Shown here: piece by piece, positions 1-7,986 of the stretch
Numbering within the stretch: the first letter of the stretch is position 1
Layout of the letters: the number at the start of each line of letters is the position of its first letter
DNA from: Shewanella sp. MR-4
Lineage (GTDB): Bacteria > Pseudomonadota > Gammaproteobacteria > Enterobacterales > Shewanellaceae
DNA: 64,000 bases
Direction: 5' to 3'
Assembly: GCF_000014685.1 (NCBI RefSeq)
Contig: NC_008321.1
Location: 2,415,001-2,479,000 of the forward strand
Translations under genes and position numbers: made by a program
Notes under the pieces: model-generated
Database searches by the model: none
Told to the model about the DNA's origin: nothing
The model's input: the letters and a program-made list of their open reading frames with translations, nothing else

Positions 1-113
1 AACACACCGCCAAAGTGGCCAACGTCTTCACCAAACACCACCATGCGCTCGTCAGATTGCATGGCAATAGACAAGGCCTCATTGACGGCCTGTAACATAT
101 TCATTTCTGCCAC
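1..113 (-). CDS. bkdA2: Branched-chain 2-oxoacid dehydrogenase E1 beta subunit (N-terminal part only)
   Basis: This is the 5' end of the E1 beta subunit of the branched-chain alpha-keto acid dehydrogenase complex, which with E1 alpha decarboxylates the keto acids of Val, Leu and Ile using thiamine diphosphate. Only about 37 codons are inside the window; the readable protein begins MAEMNMLQAVNEAL and runs to GEDVGHFGGV, the family's conserved N-terminal stretch. The start is placed at a GTG at 113 because an AGGGAGG ribosome-binding site sits 9 bases upstream, inside the end of bkdA1; the ATG at 104 is too far from it. Three bases separate it from the bkdA1 stop, so the two are co-translated. 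The gene continues beyond the left edge. Confidence 0.9.
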   Translation of the reverse strand, partial: MAEMNMLQAVNEALSIAMQSDERMVVFGEDVGHFGGV

Positions 114-116
114 GGC

Positions 117-1295
117 TTATAGCCTCCCTGCACTTTTGGGATAGGATTGCGGATATTTCTTGATGTGTTCTTTAAGTTCACTCAGCTGCTTTTTCAGCGC
201 TGGTGTTGGCTTGTCGAACACATCTTCAATGATCTCATCCAGCATAGGGATAGGTAATTTTTCAGCGACTTTAACGGCGGCTAACACTTCTTCACGGTAC
301 TTTTCGTAACGCAGGGCATCATCGGCCTCGGCCAACCACCCTTTGTTGATCAACCATAACTTGAAGCGTTTGACTGGATCGTGTTGCTGCCATTTTGCCT
401 CTTCTTCTTTGGAGCGATAGCCAGAAGGATCGTCAGAAGATGAGTGCGCGCCAAGGCGATAAGTCATGGCTTCAATCAACACGGGGGCATTGTGCTCAAT
501 CGCATAGGCACGCGCCTGTTGCGTCGCGGCTAACACCGCCAGCATATCGTTACCGTCGACACGAATGGTGTGCATGCCGTAACCCACACCGCGGCTAGCG
601 ATACCGTTACCAGCAAACTGTTCTTCGGTTGGGGTGGAAATCGCATAACCATTGTTACGGCAGAAGAAAATCACCGGGCATTTTAACACCGCAGCCATAT
701 TCAAGCCGGCGTGGAAGTCACCTTCAGACGCAGCGCCTTCACCAAAATAACAGACGGCAACATTACGTTTGCCTTGCATTTTCAGGCTATAACCGACACC
801 TGTCGCTTGCGGGATTTGCGTGGCCAGTGGCGATGAGATGGTTTGGTAGTTTAACGCAGCGCAGCCGTAATGAATTGGCATTTGGCGACCTTTACCTAAG
901 TCCTTCTCATTACTGAACATTTGGTTCATAAACTGTTCAGTGGTAAAGCCACGGTAACGTAGCGCCGCATGTTCACGATATTGCGCGAGGATCACGTCCT
1001 CAGCGTCCAGCGCCGCGACACTGCCGACGATCGCCGCTTCTTCACCTGTACAGGTCATATAGAAGCTGATCCGGCCCTGACGCTGCGCGCCTAACATACG
1101 TTCGTCGAGTACCCGCGTAAACACGCAGGTATCGTAAATTTTGGTGGCTAAGGCTTCATCTATTACAGGCAAAACCGCGGTTTCATAGGTAGTGCCGTCT
1201 GCTTGTAGAATTCGAAGGATAGGAATGTGAAGCGATGCCTTATCCAAGAAGCCGACACGGTGCACTGTATCAGTGTTGAGTGTTGCTTTGCTCAT
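117..1295 (-). CDS. bkdA1: Branched-chain 2-oxoacid dehydrogenase E1 alpha subunit
   Basis: This 392-residue protein is the E1 alpha subunit of the branched-chain keto-acid dehydrogenase complex, a cytosolic thiamine-diphosphate enzyme that decarboxylates keto acids derived from Val, Leu and Ile. The thiamine-diphosphate fold is visible around residues 190-220, beginning GEGAASEGDFH and ending in NNGYAIS, the two halves of the cofactor motif. A later stretch with GAHSSSDDPSGYR matches the conserved loop that carries the phosphorylation serines in mitochondrial homologues. It is the first gene of the bkd operon and is followed 3 bases later by bkdA2. A perfect TTACGTTAACGTAA palindrome lies about 75 bases upstream of the ATG and is a likely LiuR operator. 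Confidence 0.95.
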   Translation of the reverse strand: MSKATLNTDTVHRVGFLDKASLHIPILRILQADGTTYETAVLPVIDEALATKIYDTCVFTRVLDERMLGAQRQGRISFYMTCTGEEAAIVGSVAALDAEDVILAQYREHAALRYRGFTTEQFMNQMFSNEKDLGKGRQMPIHYGCAALNYQTISSPLATQIPQATGVGYSLKMQGKRNVAVCYFGEGAASEGDFHAGLNMAAVLKCPVIFFCRNNGYAISTPTEEQFAGNGIASRGVGYGMHTIRVDGNDMLAVLAATQQARAYAIEHNAPVLIEAMTYRLGAHSSSDDPSGYRSKEEEAKWQQHDPVKRFKLWLINKGWLAEADDALRYEKYREEVLAAVKVAEKLPIPMLDEIIEDVFDKPTPALKKQLSELKEHIKKYPQSYPKSAGRL

Positions 1296-1369
1296 ATTGT
1301 GCTCTTGTTATCTCGTTACGCCATGGAAAATCCACAACGCCTAATTTATACGAATATGCCGGATGAACA

Positions 1370-1383
1370 TTACGTTAACGTAA
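1370..1383. promoter_or_regulatory. Perfect 14-base palindrome, candidate LiuR operator of the bkd operon
   Basis: TTACGTTAACGTAA is a perfect dyad 75-88 bases upstream of the bkdA1 start. It resembles the ACGT-containing palindromes described for the MerR-type regulator LiuR, which controls branched-chain amino acid catabolism in Shewanella and relatives. A TATAAA-like -10 lies between the palindrome and the gene, so bound protein would sit near -35. The operator assignment is inference; the palindrome is seen directly. Confidence 0.6.
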
Positions 1384-1457
1384 ACTACCTATCAACCGTT
1401 GGCACAGTTCAAACGACAACTAATCCCCTGTGGGCATGTATATAATGCTTTACAAAA

Positions 1458-2492
1458 CTAGCGAACATCTGGCGCGACTGAAGGGATCAGGCAAATCACA
1501 GTGCGATTGCCGATGGGCACCTTAGCATTGGGGAAGACAATCGATTCACATTCCTGTTCGACTTTAATTTCCTGCCCACCCTCTCGGGCCAATACAAAGC
1601 CTTTCGGGAACGATCGGAAGTTTTCGACATCGGTCGCGAAGGTAAATTCAAAATCATCAAAATGTTTGTTAATCACCCGACATACTTGATACAGATTCAC
1701 CTTATCCGCTGAGAATGGCTCAAGCGCTAAGGGTTTGTCTGTGATAAGGCGCATAAACATCTCTTGGGCGGCAATAAAACGCGTCATATCGTTTTGCCCC
1801 ATGGGATACACCTTACCTAATTCAATGGTAAAGGCATCGGCGCCATACTGCTCGGAGGAAAAATAACTAAAGGTGGTCGTCGGCTCATGGTGAAATAACA
1901 CAGTATCGACGCCACTGGCCGCTAAAAACATGATTTGCTCGGCGCTGTAAGCACGGCCGGGACGATAGGGATAAATCGCAAACTTTTCGTGTTTTGACGC
2001 ACGCATCGCCGTGTGTAAATCGTAGTGAATACGCTGGCGCCCTGCTGCTGCGCCCTTAAAGAAGCGGTCGACATAGGCTTCTAATTTTTTTGCCCGCACC
2101 CGCTCAGGATTCACTAATCCCGGTGGGTTTGAATGCTCGCCACTAAACAGACGATTCATGTTCTCGTCGATAATGCGAGTCCCATTATTAATCGCTAAAG
2201 GGTTACCAATAAGAAAGAGCGTGCGTTGTTTGGCGATGATTTTTTGTTGGAGAAGCTGTTTGATTAAGGTATTGCAGAGTTCGATGGGGGCGGTTTCATT
2301 CCCGTGGACACCGCAGGAGAGAATGACATCCTTACCTTGGGCTTGTACTGGCTCAAAAACGATGACGCCGGTGTCCCACACTTCGACTCGAGTATGTTCC
2401 CCTAAGGTGAAACTAAACTCATCTCCGAGGGTTTCAGGATTGGCGAGGGTCAGCGCGAGAAAATCCTTCGAATCTAACAGAGCTTGTAACAC
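1458..2492 (-). CDS. astE: Succinylglutamate desuccinylase
   Basis: This 344-residue protein is the last enzyme of the arginine succinyltransferase pathway: it hydrolyses N-succinylglutamate to succinate and glutamate in the cytosol. It belongs to the zinc-dependent M14-like AstE/ASPA family. The zinc ligands are visible as H63 and E66 in the HGNE motif and H160 in DLHTAM; E224 in FTIELGK is the likely catalytic acid. ENMNRLF at 110-116 is another family signature. The start is a GTG preceded by AAGGAGA about 5 bases upstream. Other ast genes are not nearby, so the gene stands alone here, transcribed away from msrA and toward bkd. Confidence 0.92.
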   Translation of the reverse strand: MLQALLDSKDFLALTLANPETLGDEFSFTLGEHTRVEVWDTGVIVFEPVQAQGKDVILSCGVHGNETAPIELCNTLIKQLLQQKIIAKQRTLFLIGNPLAINNGTRIIDENMNRLFSGEHSNPPGLVNPERVRAKKLEAYVDRFFKGAAAGRQRIHYDLHTAMRASKHEKFAIYPYRPGRAYSAEQIMFLAASGVDTVLFHHEPTTTFSYFSSEQYGADAFTIELGKVYPMGQNDMTRFIAAQEMFMRLITDKPLALEPFSADKVNLYQVCRVINKHFDDFEFTFATDVENFRSFPKGFVLAREGGQEIKVEQECESIVFPNAKVPIGNRTVICLIPSVAPDVR

Positions 2493-2770
2493 AGAATTCT
2501 CCTTATAATAGCGTGTTAAAGGCGTGTGTGATGGTAATAACTGCCTGTTTCATGGCACTTATCGCTACCCGCCTTAAAAAGCGCATCCATACTAACACAA
2601 GTTTTTGGGCCGTTACTCTGTCATTCTGGTCAAACAAGCGCATTTCGCGGCAAAACCACAGCATCTTAGCCGCCTTTGGTCGACATAGGATTAATTTTGT
2701 CGACACACTTGCTTTTAGGCATGAGTTTTATCACAATCCTTAGCCATCTAGACTTCTATCAGGATTTATC

Positions 2771-3250
2771 ATGGCGTTAGCAACTTTCGGTGCCGGCTGT
2801 TTTTGGGGCGTGGAGTATTTCTTTAGACAAGTCAACGGCGTGACCAACGCGACCTGTGGCTATATGGGTGGCAATAACGACGCGACCACCTATGAGGAAG
2901 TCAAAAAAGGCAAGACAGGCCATGCTGAAGTCGTGCAAGTGGAATTTGACCCTGCGATTGTCAGCTACGACGAGTTATTAGATGTGTTTTGGAAGAACCA
3001 CAACCCCACCACACTCAATATGCAGGGCGGCGATATCGGCACTCAGTACCGCAGTACCATTTTCTTCCATGACCGTGAGCAAAAAGCGACGGCCGAAGCT
3101 TCTAAACTGGCCTTTGCCCGCTCGGGCCGCTGGGGATTACGCCACATTGTGACTGAAATTGTACCTTTGCAGCAATTCCATGTGGCAGAGGAATATCATC
3201 AAAACTATATCGATAAGAACAACTTACCAAGTTGCCATCTCGAGTATTGA
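2771..3250 (+). CDS. msrA: Peptide-methionine (S)-S-oxide reductase
   Basis: MsrA reduces methionine-S-sulfoxide in oxidised proteins and in free methionine. The protein has 159 residues, a compact form of the family. The catalytic Cys is C10 in GCFWGVEYFF, right at the N-terminus as expected, and a likely resolving Cys is C155 in PSCHLEY. The conserved stretch with TGHAEVVQVEFDP and GTQYRSTIFF is present. A CAGGAT ribosome-binding site precedes the ATG. It is divergent from astE and ends at a bidirectional terminator shared with pgm. No msrB is adjacent. Confidence 0.95.
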   Translation: MALATFGAGCFWGVEYFFRQVNGVTNATCGYMGGNNDATTYEEVKKGKTGHAEVVQVEFDPAIVSYDELLDVFWKNHNPTTLNMQGGDIGTQYRSTIFFHDREQKATAEASKLAFARSGRWGLRHIVTEIVPLQQFHVAEEYHQNYIDKNNLPSCHLEY

Positions 3251-3302
3251 TCATCACCATTTAGCATCTGCGTGAAAGGCTTGGCTTCTCATCGCTGCAA
3301 AT

Positions 3303-3340
3303 AAAAACGCACTCATAGGATTTCCATGAGTGCGTTTTTT
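3303..3340. terminator. Bidirectional terminator between msrA and pgm
   Basis: A 9-base-pair stem (CGCACTCAT with ATGAGTGCG, 3308-3316 and 3326-3334) is flanked by an A-run on the left and six T's on the right, so it can end transcripts from both convergent genes. Confidence 0.9.
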
Positions 3341-3369
3341 ATCGGTAAAAAGAATGCTTAACTGCTAGG

Positions 3370-5022
3370 TCAGGCGCTAAGCGCCTTATCAATCAAGGCC
3401 TGTGCGTCCTTAATGATATCGGCAAGATGCTGCTCACTGATAAAGCTCTCACCGTAAATCTTAAATAACGCCTCAGTGCCCGACGGCCGCGCCGCGAACC
3501 AACCATTGGCCGTCGTCACTTTAATGCCACCTATCGAGGCATTGTTACCTGGGGCGTGGGTCAATACGGCATCAATCTTCTCACCCGCCAGCATAGTAGC
3601 GTTTAAGGTCTCGGCATTAAGCTTGGCAAATTTGGCTTTGTTCTCAAGACTAATCGGGCTGTCGATACGCTTGTAGAAGCTTTGACCGAATTGCGCCACT
3701 AATTCTTGATGGCGTTGCCCAGGCGTCTTGCCAGTAACCGCGAGCATTTCGGCCGCTAGCAGTACCAGAATAAAACCGTCTTTGTCGGTACACCAAGTCG
3801 TGCCATCACGGCGCAGGAACGCCGCGCCCGCACTCTCCTCACCACCAAAGGCAATAGTCGCCTCGGCTAACCCATCGACGAACCACTTAAAGCCGACAGG
3901 GACTTCGAGTAATTTTTTGCCATGGAAGGTACAGATTTTATCGATAAGCGCGCTCGATACCAGCGTCTTGCCGATGGCTAACTGCTCGCTCCATTCGGGT
4001 CTGTGGGTCAGCAAATAATCAATTGCTACCGCTAAATAGTGGTTGGGATCCATCAGCCCTGTGCCCGGACACACGATGCCGTGTCTGTCGTAGTCAGGAT
4101 CGTTACCAACGCATAAATCGAAGGATTCTTTGTGGGCAAGTAAGCCTGCCATCGCATAGGGAGAAGAGCAATCCATACGGATCTTGCCGTCTTTATCGAG
4201 CGACATAAAGCTAAAACTTGGGTCGACCTTATCGTTAACTAAGGTGATATCAATGCCATAGTGCTTGGCAATCGGTGCCCAATAATGAATACCCGAGCCG
4301 CCTAATGGGTCAACGCCCAATTTCAGCTTAGCCTTAGCGATAGCGTGCATATCGACCACATTGACTAAATCCGCGACATAGGGCGTGATCAAATCAATGG
4401 CATGCACATAACCCGAAGTTAACGCATCGGCATAAGCCAGCTTATTAACGCCCTTAAGCCCTGCGCGCAGGTAATCATTAGCACGGGACTCAATCCACGC
4501 TGTGATATTGCCTTCGGCTGGGCCGCCATGGGGAGGATTGTACTTGATACCACCATCCTGCGGTGGATTATGGGATGGCGTAATAATCAAACCATCGCTT
4601 AACGCGGCGCCACTCAGCGCCGCTTCACGATTAGCGCAAATAATGGCATGGGACACCACAGGTGTGGGGGTAAAGCTATCATTTTGCTGAATATGCACAG
4701 TCACCTTATTGGCGGCTAACACTTCAATCGCCGACACGTAAGCCGCATAAGATAAGGCGTGGGTATCGATACCTAAAAATAGCGGGCCGTCGATATTCAC
4801 CGATTGGCGATAATCCACCACGGCCTGAGTGATCGCCCAAATATGGTCTTGGTTAAAACTTGCTTGAAACGCCGTTCCACGGTGACCCGAGGTCCCGAAC
4901 GTCACACGTTGCTCGGCAGCATCCACATTAGGTTTGATGCTGTAATAATGGCTCATCAGCTTTGGAATATTCACCAGATCCGTCTGACTCGCGGTTTGTC
5001 CTGCCCGTTGATGTATTGCCAC
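3370..5022 (-). CDS. pgm: Phosphoglucomutase (alpha-D-glucose 1,6-bisphosphate-dependent)
   Basis: Pgm interconverts glucose 1-phosphate and glucose 6-phosphate, feeding sugar-nucleotide and glycogen synthesis. The 550-residue length matches the E. coli Pgm subfamily. FGTSGHRG at 42-49 opens the first domain; the phosphorylated serine is S150 in ITPSHNPP; the metal-binding loop DPDYDRHG follows near residue 308; the substrate loop GGEESAG and the phosphate-binding RPSGTE near the C-terminus are present. The start is a GTG with an AGGAGAGGA ribosome-binding site. It lies directly downstream of seqA on the same strand, the same seqA-pgm arrangement as in E. coli. Confidence 0.96.
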   Translation of the reverse strand: MAIHQRAGQTASQTDLVNIPKLMSHYYSIKPNVDAAEQRVTFGTSGHRGTAFQASFNQDHIWAITQAVVDYRQSVNIDGPLFLGIDTHALSYAAYVSAIEVLAANKVTVHIQQNDSFTPTPVVSHAIICANREAALSGAALSDGLIITPSHNPPQDGGIKYNPPHGGPAEGNITAWIESRANDYLRAGLKGVNKLAYADALTSGYVHAIDLITPYVADLVNVVDMHAIAKAKLKLGVDPLGGSGIHYWAPIAKHYGIDITLVNDKVDPSFSFMSLDKDGKIRMDCSSPYAMAGLLAHKESFDLCVGNDPDYDRHGIVCPGTGLMDPNHYLAVAIDYLLTHRPEWSEQLAIGKTLVSSALIDKICTFHGKKLLEVPVGFKWFVDGLAEATIAFGGEESAGAAFLRRDGTTWCTDKDGFILVLLAAEMLAVTGKTPGQRHQELVAQFGQSFYKRIDSPISLENKAKFAKLNAETLNATMLAGEKIDAVLTHAPGNNASIGGIKVTTANGWFAARPSGTEALFKIYGESFISEQHLADIIKDAQALIDKALSA

Positions 5023-5093
5023 CTGATCCTCTCCTACTGGAAAATCGGTTAATTAAATGGAAACGCCGCATCATTGCGGCGTCGATAAAGGCG

Positions 5094-5645
5094 TTATACG
5101 CGTTCGGCAATGCCGTTGGCGATTTGGGCATCGCAGCCAAATTGCATTAAGGCTTCGACTAAAATCGCCCGTTTTTTGGCGGTGTTATTGTTGGTCGTGA
5201 CCCAAAATCCGGTGTTACCGATTTCCTTGGGGTTAGCGGTAGCACTGGCCTTGAGTAACTCTTCCCTTGAGCGCGCAAAATAGAGTCGATCGCGACCTTG
5301 GATCTGTAAAATTTGCGAGAATTGCGCTTGGCTCTGTTGATATAAACTCTCAAGCAAAAATAAGAAACGACCCACGGCGCCTTTTTGCTGCTCTAACTTA
5401 TGCTCATCCACCAATTGATTGAAATCGGTCGCAGAGACTAAGGTTTCGACCTGAGGCGCAATCTGTGGCTCAGGCGTCGCTGCCTCTAAACTCGGTTGGC
5501 TAATGGCCTGTGGCTGCGCCTGTTCAACCGCATCGACGGACAGGCCGAGTAATCGACGGAGAATGTCAGAGGCGCTCTCACCAATACGTTCCGTTTTGCT
5601 GGCAATATGACGATAGAGCTCTTCATCCACTTCGATGTATTTCAT
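5094..5645 (-). CDS. seqA: Negative modulator of replication initiation SeqA
   Basis: SeqA binds hemimethylated GATC sites, sequesters oriC after initiation and organises newly replicated DNA. The 183-residue protein has the N-terminal oligomerisation domain (MKYIEVDEELYRHIAS, then ILRRLLGL), a linker rich in Gln, Pro and Ala at about 55-95, and a C-terminal DNA-binding domain from about 105 with GRDRLYFARSREEL and the conserved TNNNTAKK. It is the first gene of the seqA-pgm unit, 71 bases before pgm, and is divergent from ybfF, the same order as in E. coli. Confidence 0.95.
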   Translation of the reverse strand: MKYIEVDEELYRHIASKTERIGESASDILRRLLGLSVDAVEQAQPQAISQPSLEAATPEPQIAPQVETLVSATDFNQLVDEHKLEQQKGAVGRFLFLLESLYQQSQAQFSQILQIQGRDRLYFARSREELLKASATANPKEIGNTGFWVTTNNNTAKKRAILVEALMQFGCDAQIANGIAERV

Positions 5646-5916
5646 AACCTTATTATCCTTTGTTATTCGATAGGCTTAACCGAAAAAGTGCACCACAGGC
5701 GATCCTCGCAAAGGATCTGTGCGATCATTGCCCCAGTGTATCTATCTCTATCAATCTGATAAAGCATCATTAATCTAAAAATGCGTGAAATCGCACATCA
5801 AATTAGCACAAGCGCGTTAATCGCTGAAAAAGCCAGCAAGTTCGGCGCACGGAGCCTCAAAATTGCCTCAAGACTTGTCAAACTTAACCCATTAGGGGCA
5901 CAATCCGCAGCACTTT

Positions 5917-6717
5917 ATGTACCACAGCACAGGCGATTCCATGAATTTTGCATCCACAGGTCAAGGAGAAGCAGTCCTCCTTATCCACGGACTCTTTGGC
6001 AATTTAGATAATCTTAAGGGGCTAGGACAAGTCCTCGAAGCAAATCATCAGGTTATCCGCGTTGATGTGCCTAATCATGGTTTGAGTGAACATTGGCAGG
6101 AGATGGATTACCCAAGCCTAGCCGAGGCCATGGTGGCATTGTTAGATGAACTTGAGCTTGAGCGTGTACACATTGTTGGCCATTCCATGGGCGGCAAAAT
6201 CGCCATGGCAACGGCCCTTGCCTATCCAGAACGCATCATCAGCATGGTGGCCGCCGATATTGCCCCAGTAGCTTATCAGCCGCGCCATGATGCGGTATTT
6301 GCGGCACTCGAAAGTTTGCCTCTTGAAGGCCACACCGACCGCCGTTTTGCGTTATCGCATTTATTAGCAGGTGGCATTGATGAACCGACCGCGCAGTTTT
6401 TACTCAAAAACCTCCAGCGCACCGACACAGGCTTTCGTTGGAAGATGAATCTTACAGGCTTAAAAAGCTGTTATCCCAACATCATTGGTTGGCCTAATGA
6501 AAACCACAAATCGCAGCAAGTCTATAACGGACCGAGCCTTTTTATCCGTGGTGGTGAATCTAATTATGTGACCGCCGAACATCGCGATGAGATCATGCGT
6601 CAATTTCCCGCGGCGCAGGCCAAAACATTAGAAGGTTGTGGCCATTGGCTACATGCTCAAAAACCAGCGGTGTTTAATCGTATTGTGTCTGAATTTATTG
6701 ACAAACACTCAGTGTAA
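5917..6717 (+). CDS. ybfF: Alpha/beta-fold hydrolase, YbfF-type esterase
   Basis: The product is a soluble alpha/beta hydrolase of the YbfF family, thioesterase/esterase enzymes acting on acyl-CoA and short acyl esters in vitro; the cellular substrate is not known. The nucleophile elbow is GHSMGG (S90, counted from 5917), the oxyanion region is LLIHGLFGNLDN, and the final His lies in GCGHWLHA. The longest frame starts at 5917; an ATG at 5941 giving MNFASTGQGEAV is equally possible because neither has a strong ribosome-binding site. It is divergent from seqA, as in enterobacteria. Confidence 0.88.
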   Translation: MYHSTGDSMNFASTGQGEAVLLIHGLFGNLDNLKGLGQVLEANHQVIRVDVPNHGLSEHWQEMDYPSLAEAMVALLDELELERVHIVGHSMGGKIAMATALAYPERIISMVAADIAPVAYQPRHDAVFAALESLPLEGHTDRRFALSHLLAGGIDEPTAQFLLKNLQRTDTGFRWKMNLTGLKSCYPNIIGWPNENHKSQQVYNGPSLFIRGGESNYVTAEHRDEIMRQFPAAQAKTLEGCGHWLHAQKPAVFNRIVSEFIDKHSV

Positions 6718-6735
6718 ATGACAATGATTCTCGAC
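6717..6735. promoter_or_regulatory. Candidate Fur box upstream of the DUF2788-ybfE-fldA group
   Basis: AATGACAATGATTCTCGAC starts at the last base of the ybfF stop codon and matches about 13 of 19 positions of the Fur consensus AATGATAATCATTATCATT. A TATATT-like -10 lies about 35 bases further on. Placing flavodoxin under iron control makes biological sense because flavodoxin can replace ferredoxin. By-eye match only. Confidence 0.4.
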
Positions 6736-6818
6736 CTAAATCATATAGCCGACACCCTGCTGATGTGATATATTCGCGCCTCTTTTAGCCTTAGAAGACT
6801 CTAGAGGACTAAGAAAGT

Positions 6819-7040
6819 ATGTTATCTCAGTACATGGAACAAATTGAAACCATCGGCCTGAACCTGTTTTTTGCCGCGATATTTTTCTTTATCGGCATGG
6901 CCATCCACGATGTGCTTAAACAAGGTAATGTGCCGAAATTTGGTCGATTTATTGTGTGGTTAGTGTTATTTCTCGGCTGCGCCGGGTTTATTGCAAAAGG
7001 TATTATCCAGATGTCCTGGGAAGGTTCAGGCATCGGTTAA
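6819..7040 (+). CDS. DUF2788 small inner-membrane protein
   Basis: A 73-residue protein with two hydrophobic helices, about residues 13-30 (LNLFFAAIFFFIGMAIHD) and 44-64 (IVWLVLFLGCAGFIAKGI), separated by a short basic loop. This fits the DUF2788 family of small membrane proteins of unknown function found in gammaproteobacteria. It is the first gene of a plus-strand group that continues with ybfE (11 bases later) and fldA. The position suggests co-expression with flavodoxin, but no function is known. Confidence 0.8.
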   Translation: MLSQYMEQIETIGLNLFFAAIFFFIGMAIHDVLKQGNVPKFGRFIVWLVLFLGCAGFIAKGIIQMSWEGSGIG

Positions 7041-7051
7041 ACAATAAGAAC

Positions 7052-7324
7052 ATGGCAAAAGAAGCAACAGATAGAACAACCATTGACCTTTTTGCCAATG
7101 AAAAGCGCCGGGGCCGCCCACGTAGCAATCCTTTGTCCCGTAGCCAGCAACTTAAGGTCAATAAGCGCAACCAGATCCAGCGGGATAAAGCCAAAGGATT
7201 AAAGCGAATAGAGTTAAAGGTGTCACAAGATTTATATGACGCCTTGAATGAGCAGGCATTGGCCAGTAACATCAGCCGAAGCCAGTTAATCGAATTAATT
7301 CTTCAGCAAAAAATTGAATGCTGA
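7052..7324 (+). CDS. ybfE: LexA-regulated protein, YbfE/CopB family
   Basis: A 90-residue basic protein beginning MAKEATDRTTIDLFANEK, followed by an Arg/Lys-rich segment (KRRGRPRSNP) and a C-terminal half (RIELKVSQDLYDALNEQA, then ISRSQLIELILQ) that looks like a ribbon-helix-helix DNA-binding fold. This is the family of E. coli YbfE, which lies beside fldA there too. The start is the ATG at 7052; an upstream extension in this frame would overlap the DUF2788 gene. No clear LexA box was seen nearby, so the LexA link comes from the family name only. Confidence 0.85.
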   Translation: MAKEATDRTTIDLFANEKRRGRPRSNPLSRSQQLKVNKRNQIQRDKAKGLKRIELKVSQDLYDALNEQALASNISRSQLIELILQQKIEC

Positions 7325-7379
7325 GCAATCGATAGCAGCAAGATTAACGTATAAGTGAACTAGACATAAAGGATAGACA

Positions 7380-7907
7380 ATGGCAACTGTAGGTCTTTTT
7401 TTCGGTAGCGACACAGGCAACACCGAAGCTGTCGCCAAGATGATCCAGAAGAAACTGGGTAAGAAAATGGTTGAGGTGAAAGATATCGCCAAGAGCACCA
7501 AAGAACAGATCGCAGAATACGACCTGCTGCTGTTCGGCATCCCAACCTGGTATTACGGTGAAGCACAGTGCGACTGGGATGACTTTTTCCCTGAATTAGA
7601 ACAGATTGATTTTACAGACAAACTGGTTGCTATCTTCGGTTGTGGTGACCAAGAAGACTACGCAGAATACTTCCTCGATGCCATGGGTATGGTGGGCGAT
7701 ATCGTTCAAGCTCGTGGCGGTATCATCATCGGTCACTGGCCAACGGCTGGTTATAACTTCGAAGCGTCAAAAGGCTTAGTCGATGATGACCACTTCATCG
7801 GTTTAGGGATTGACGAAGACCGTCAACCAGAGCTGACTGAAGAGCGTGTGGATGCTTGGGTTAAGCAAATCTACGAAGAAATGTGCTTAGCCGAGTTCGA
7901 AGACTAA
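7380..7907 (+). CDS. fldA: Flavodoxin FldA
   Basis: A 175-residue long-chain flavodoxin, a soluble FMN electron carrier. The phosphate-binding loop is GSDTGNTEAVAK near the N-terminus; the isoalloxazine-binding loops are PTWYYGEAQCDWDDFF (around residues 56-71) and GCGDQEDYAEYF (around 88-99). It is strongly acidic. An AAGGAT ribosome-binding site sits 6 bases before the ATG. It follows ybfE by 55 bases and ends at a strong terminator, so it closes the DUF2788-ybfE-fldA group. Unlike in E. coli, fur does not follow. Confidence 0.96.
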   Translation: MATVGLFFGSDTGNTEAVAKMIQKKLGKKMVEVKDIAKSTKEQIAEYDLLLFGIPTWYYGEAQCDWDDFFPELEQIDFTDKLVAIFGCGDQEDYAEYFLDAMGMVGDIVQARGGIIIGHWPTAGYNFEASKGLVDDDHFIGLGIDEDRQPELTEERVDAWVKQIYEEMCLAEFED

Positions 7908-7919
7908 GCACAGCTCCGT

Positions 7920-7949
7920 AAAAAAAGCGGCCGAAACGCCGCTTTTTTT
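7920..7949 (+). terminator. Terminator after fldA
   Basis: A GCGGC/GCCGC stem with a CGAAAC loop is flanked by A's on the left and seven T's on the right, just 13 bases after the fldA stop. Confidence 0.9.
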
Positions 7950-7986
7950 ATGTGTGCTCTCCCGATTAATGAAAGCGATACACTCA

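Noticed and set aside
1227..1445. 72-codon plus-strand frame over the bkd promoter
   Set aside because: It overlaps the start of bkdA1 and the palindrome on the opposite strand and lacks start signals.
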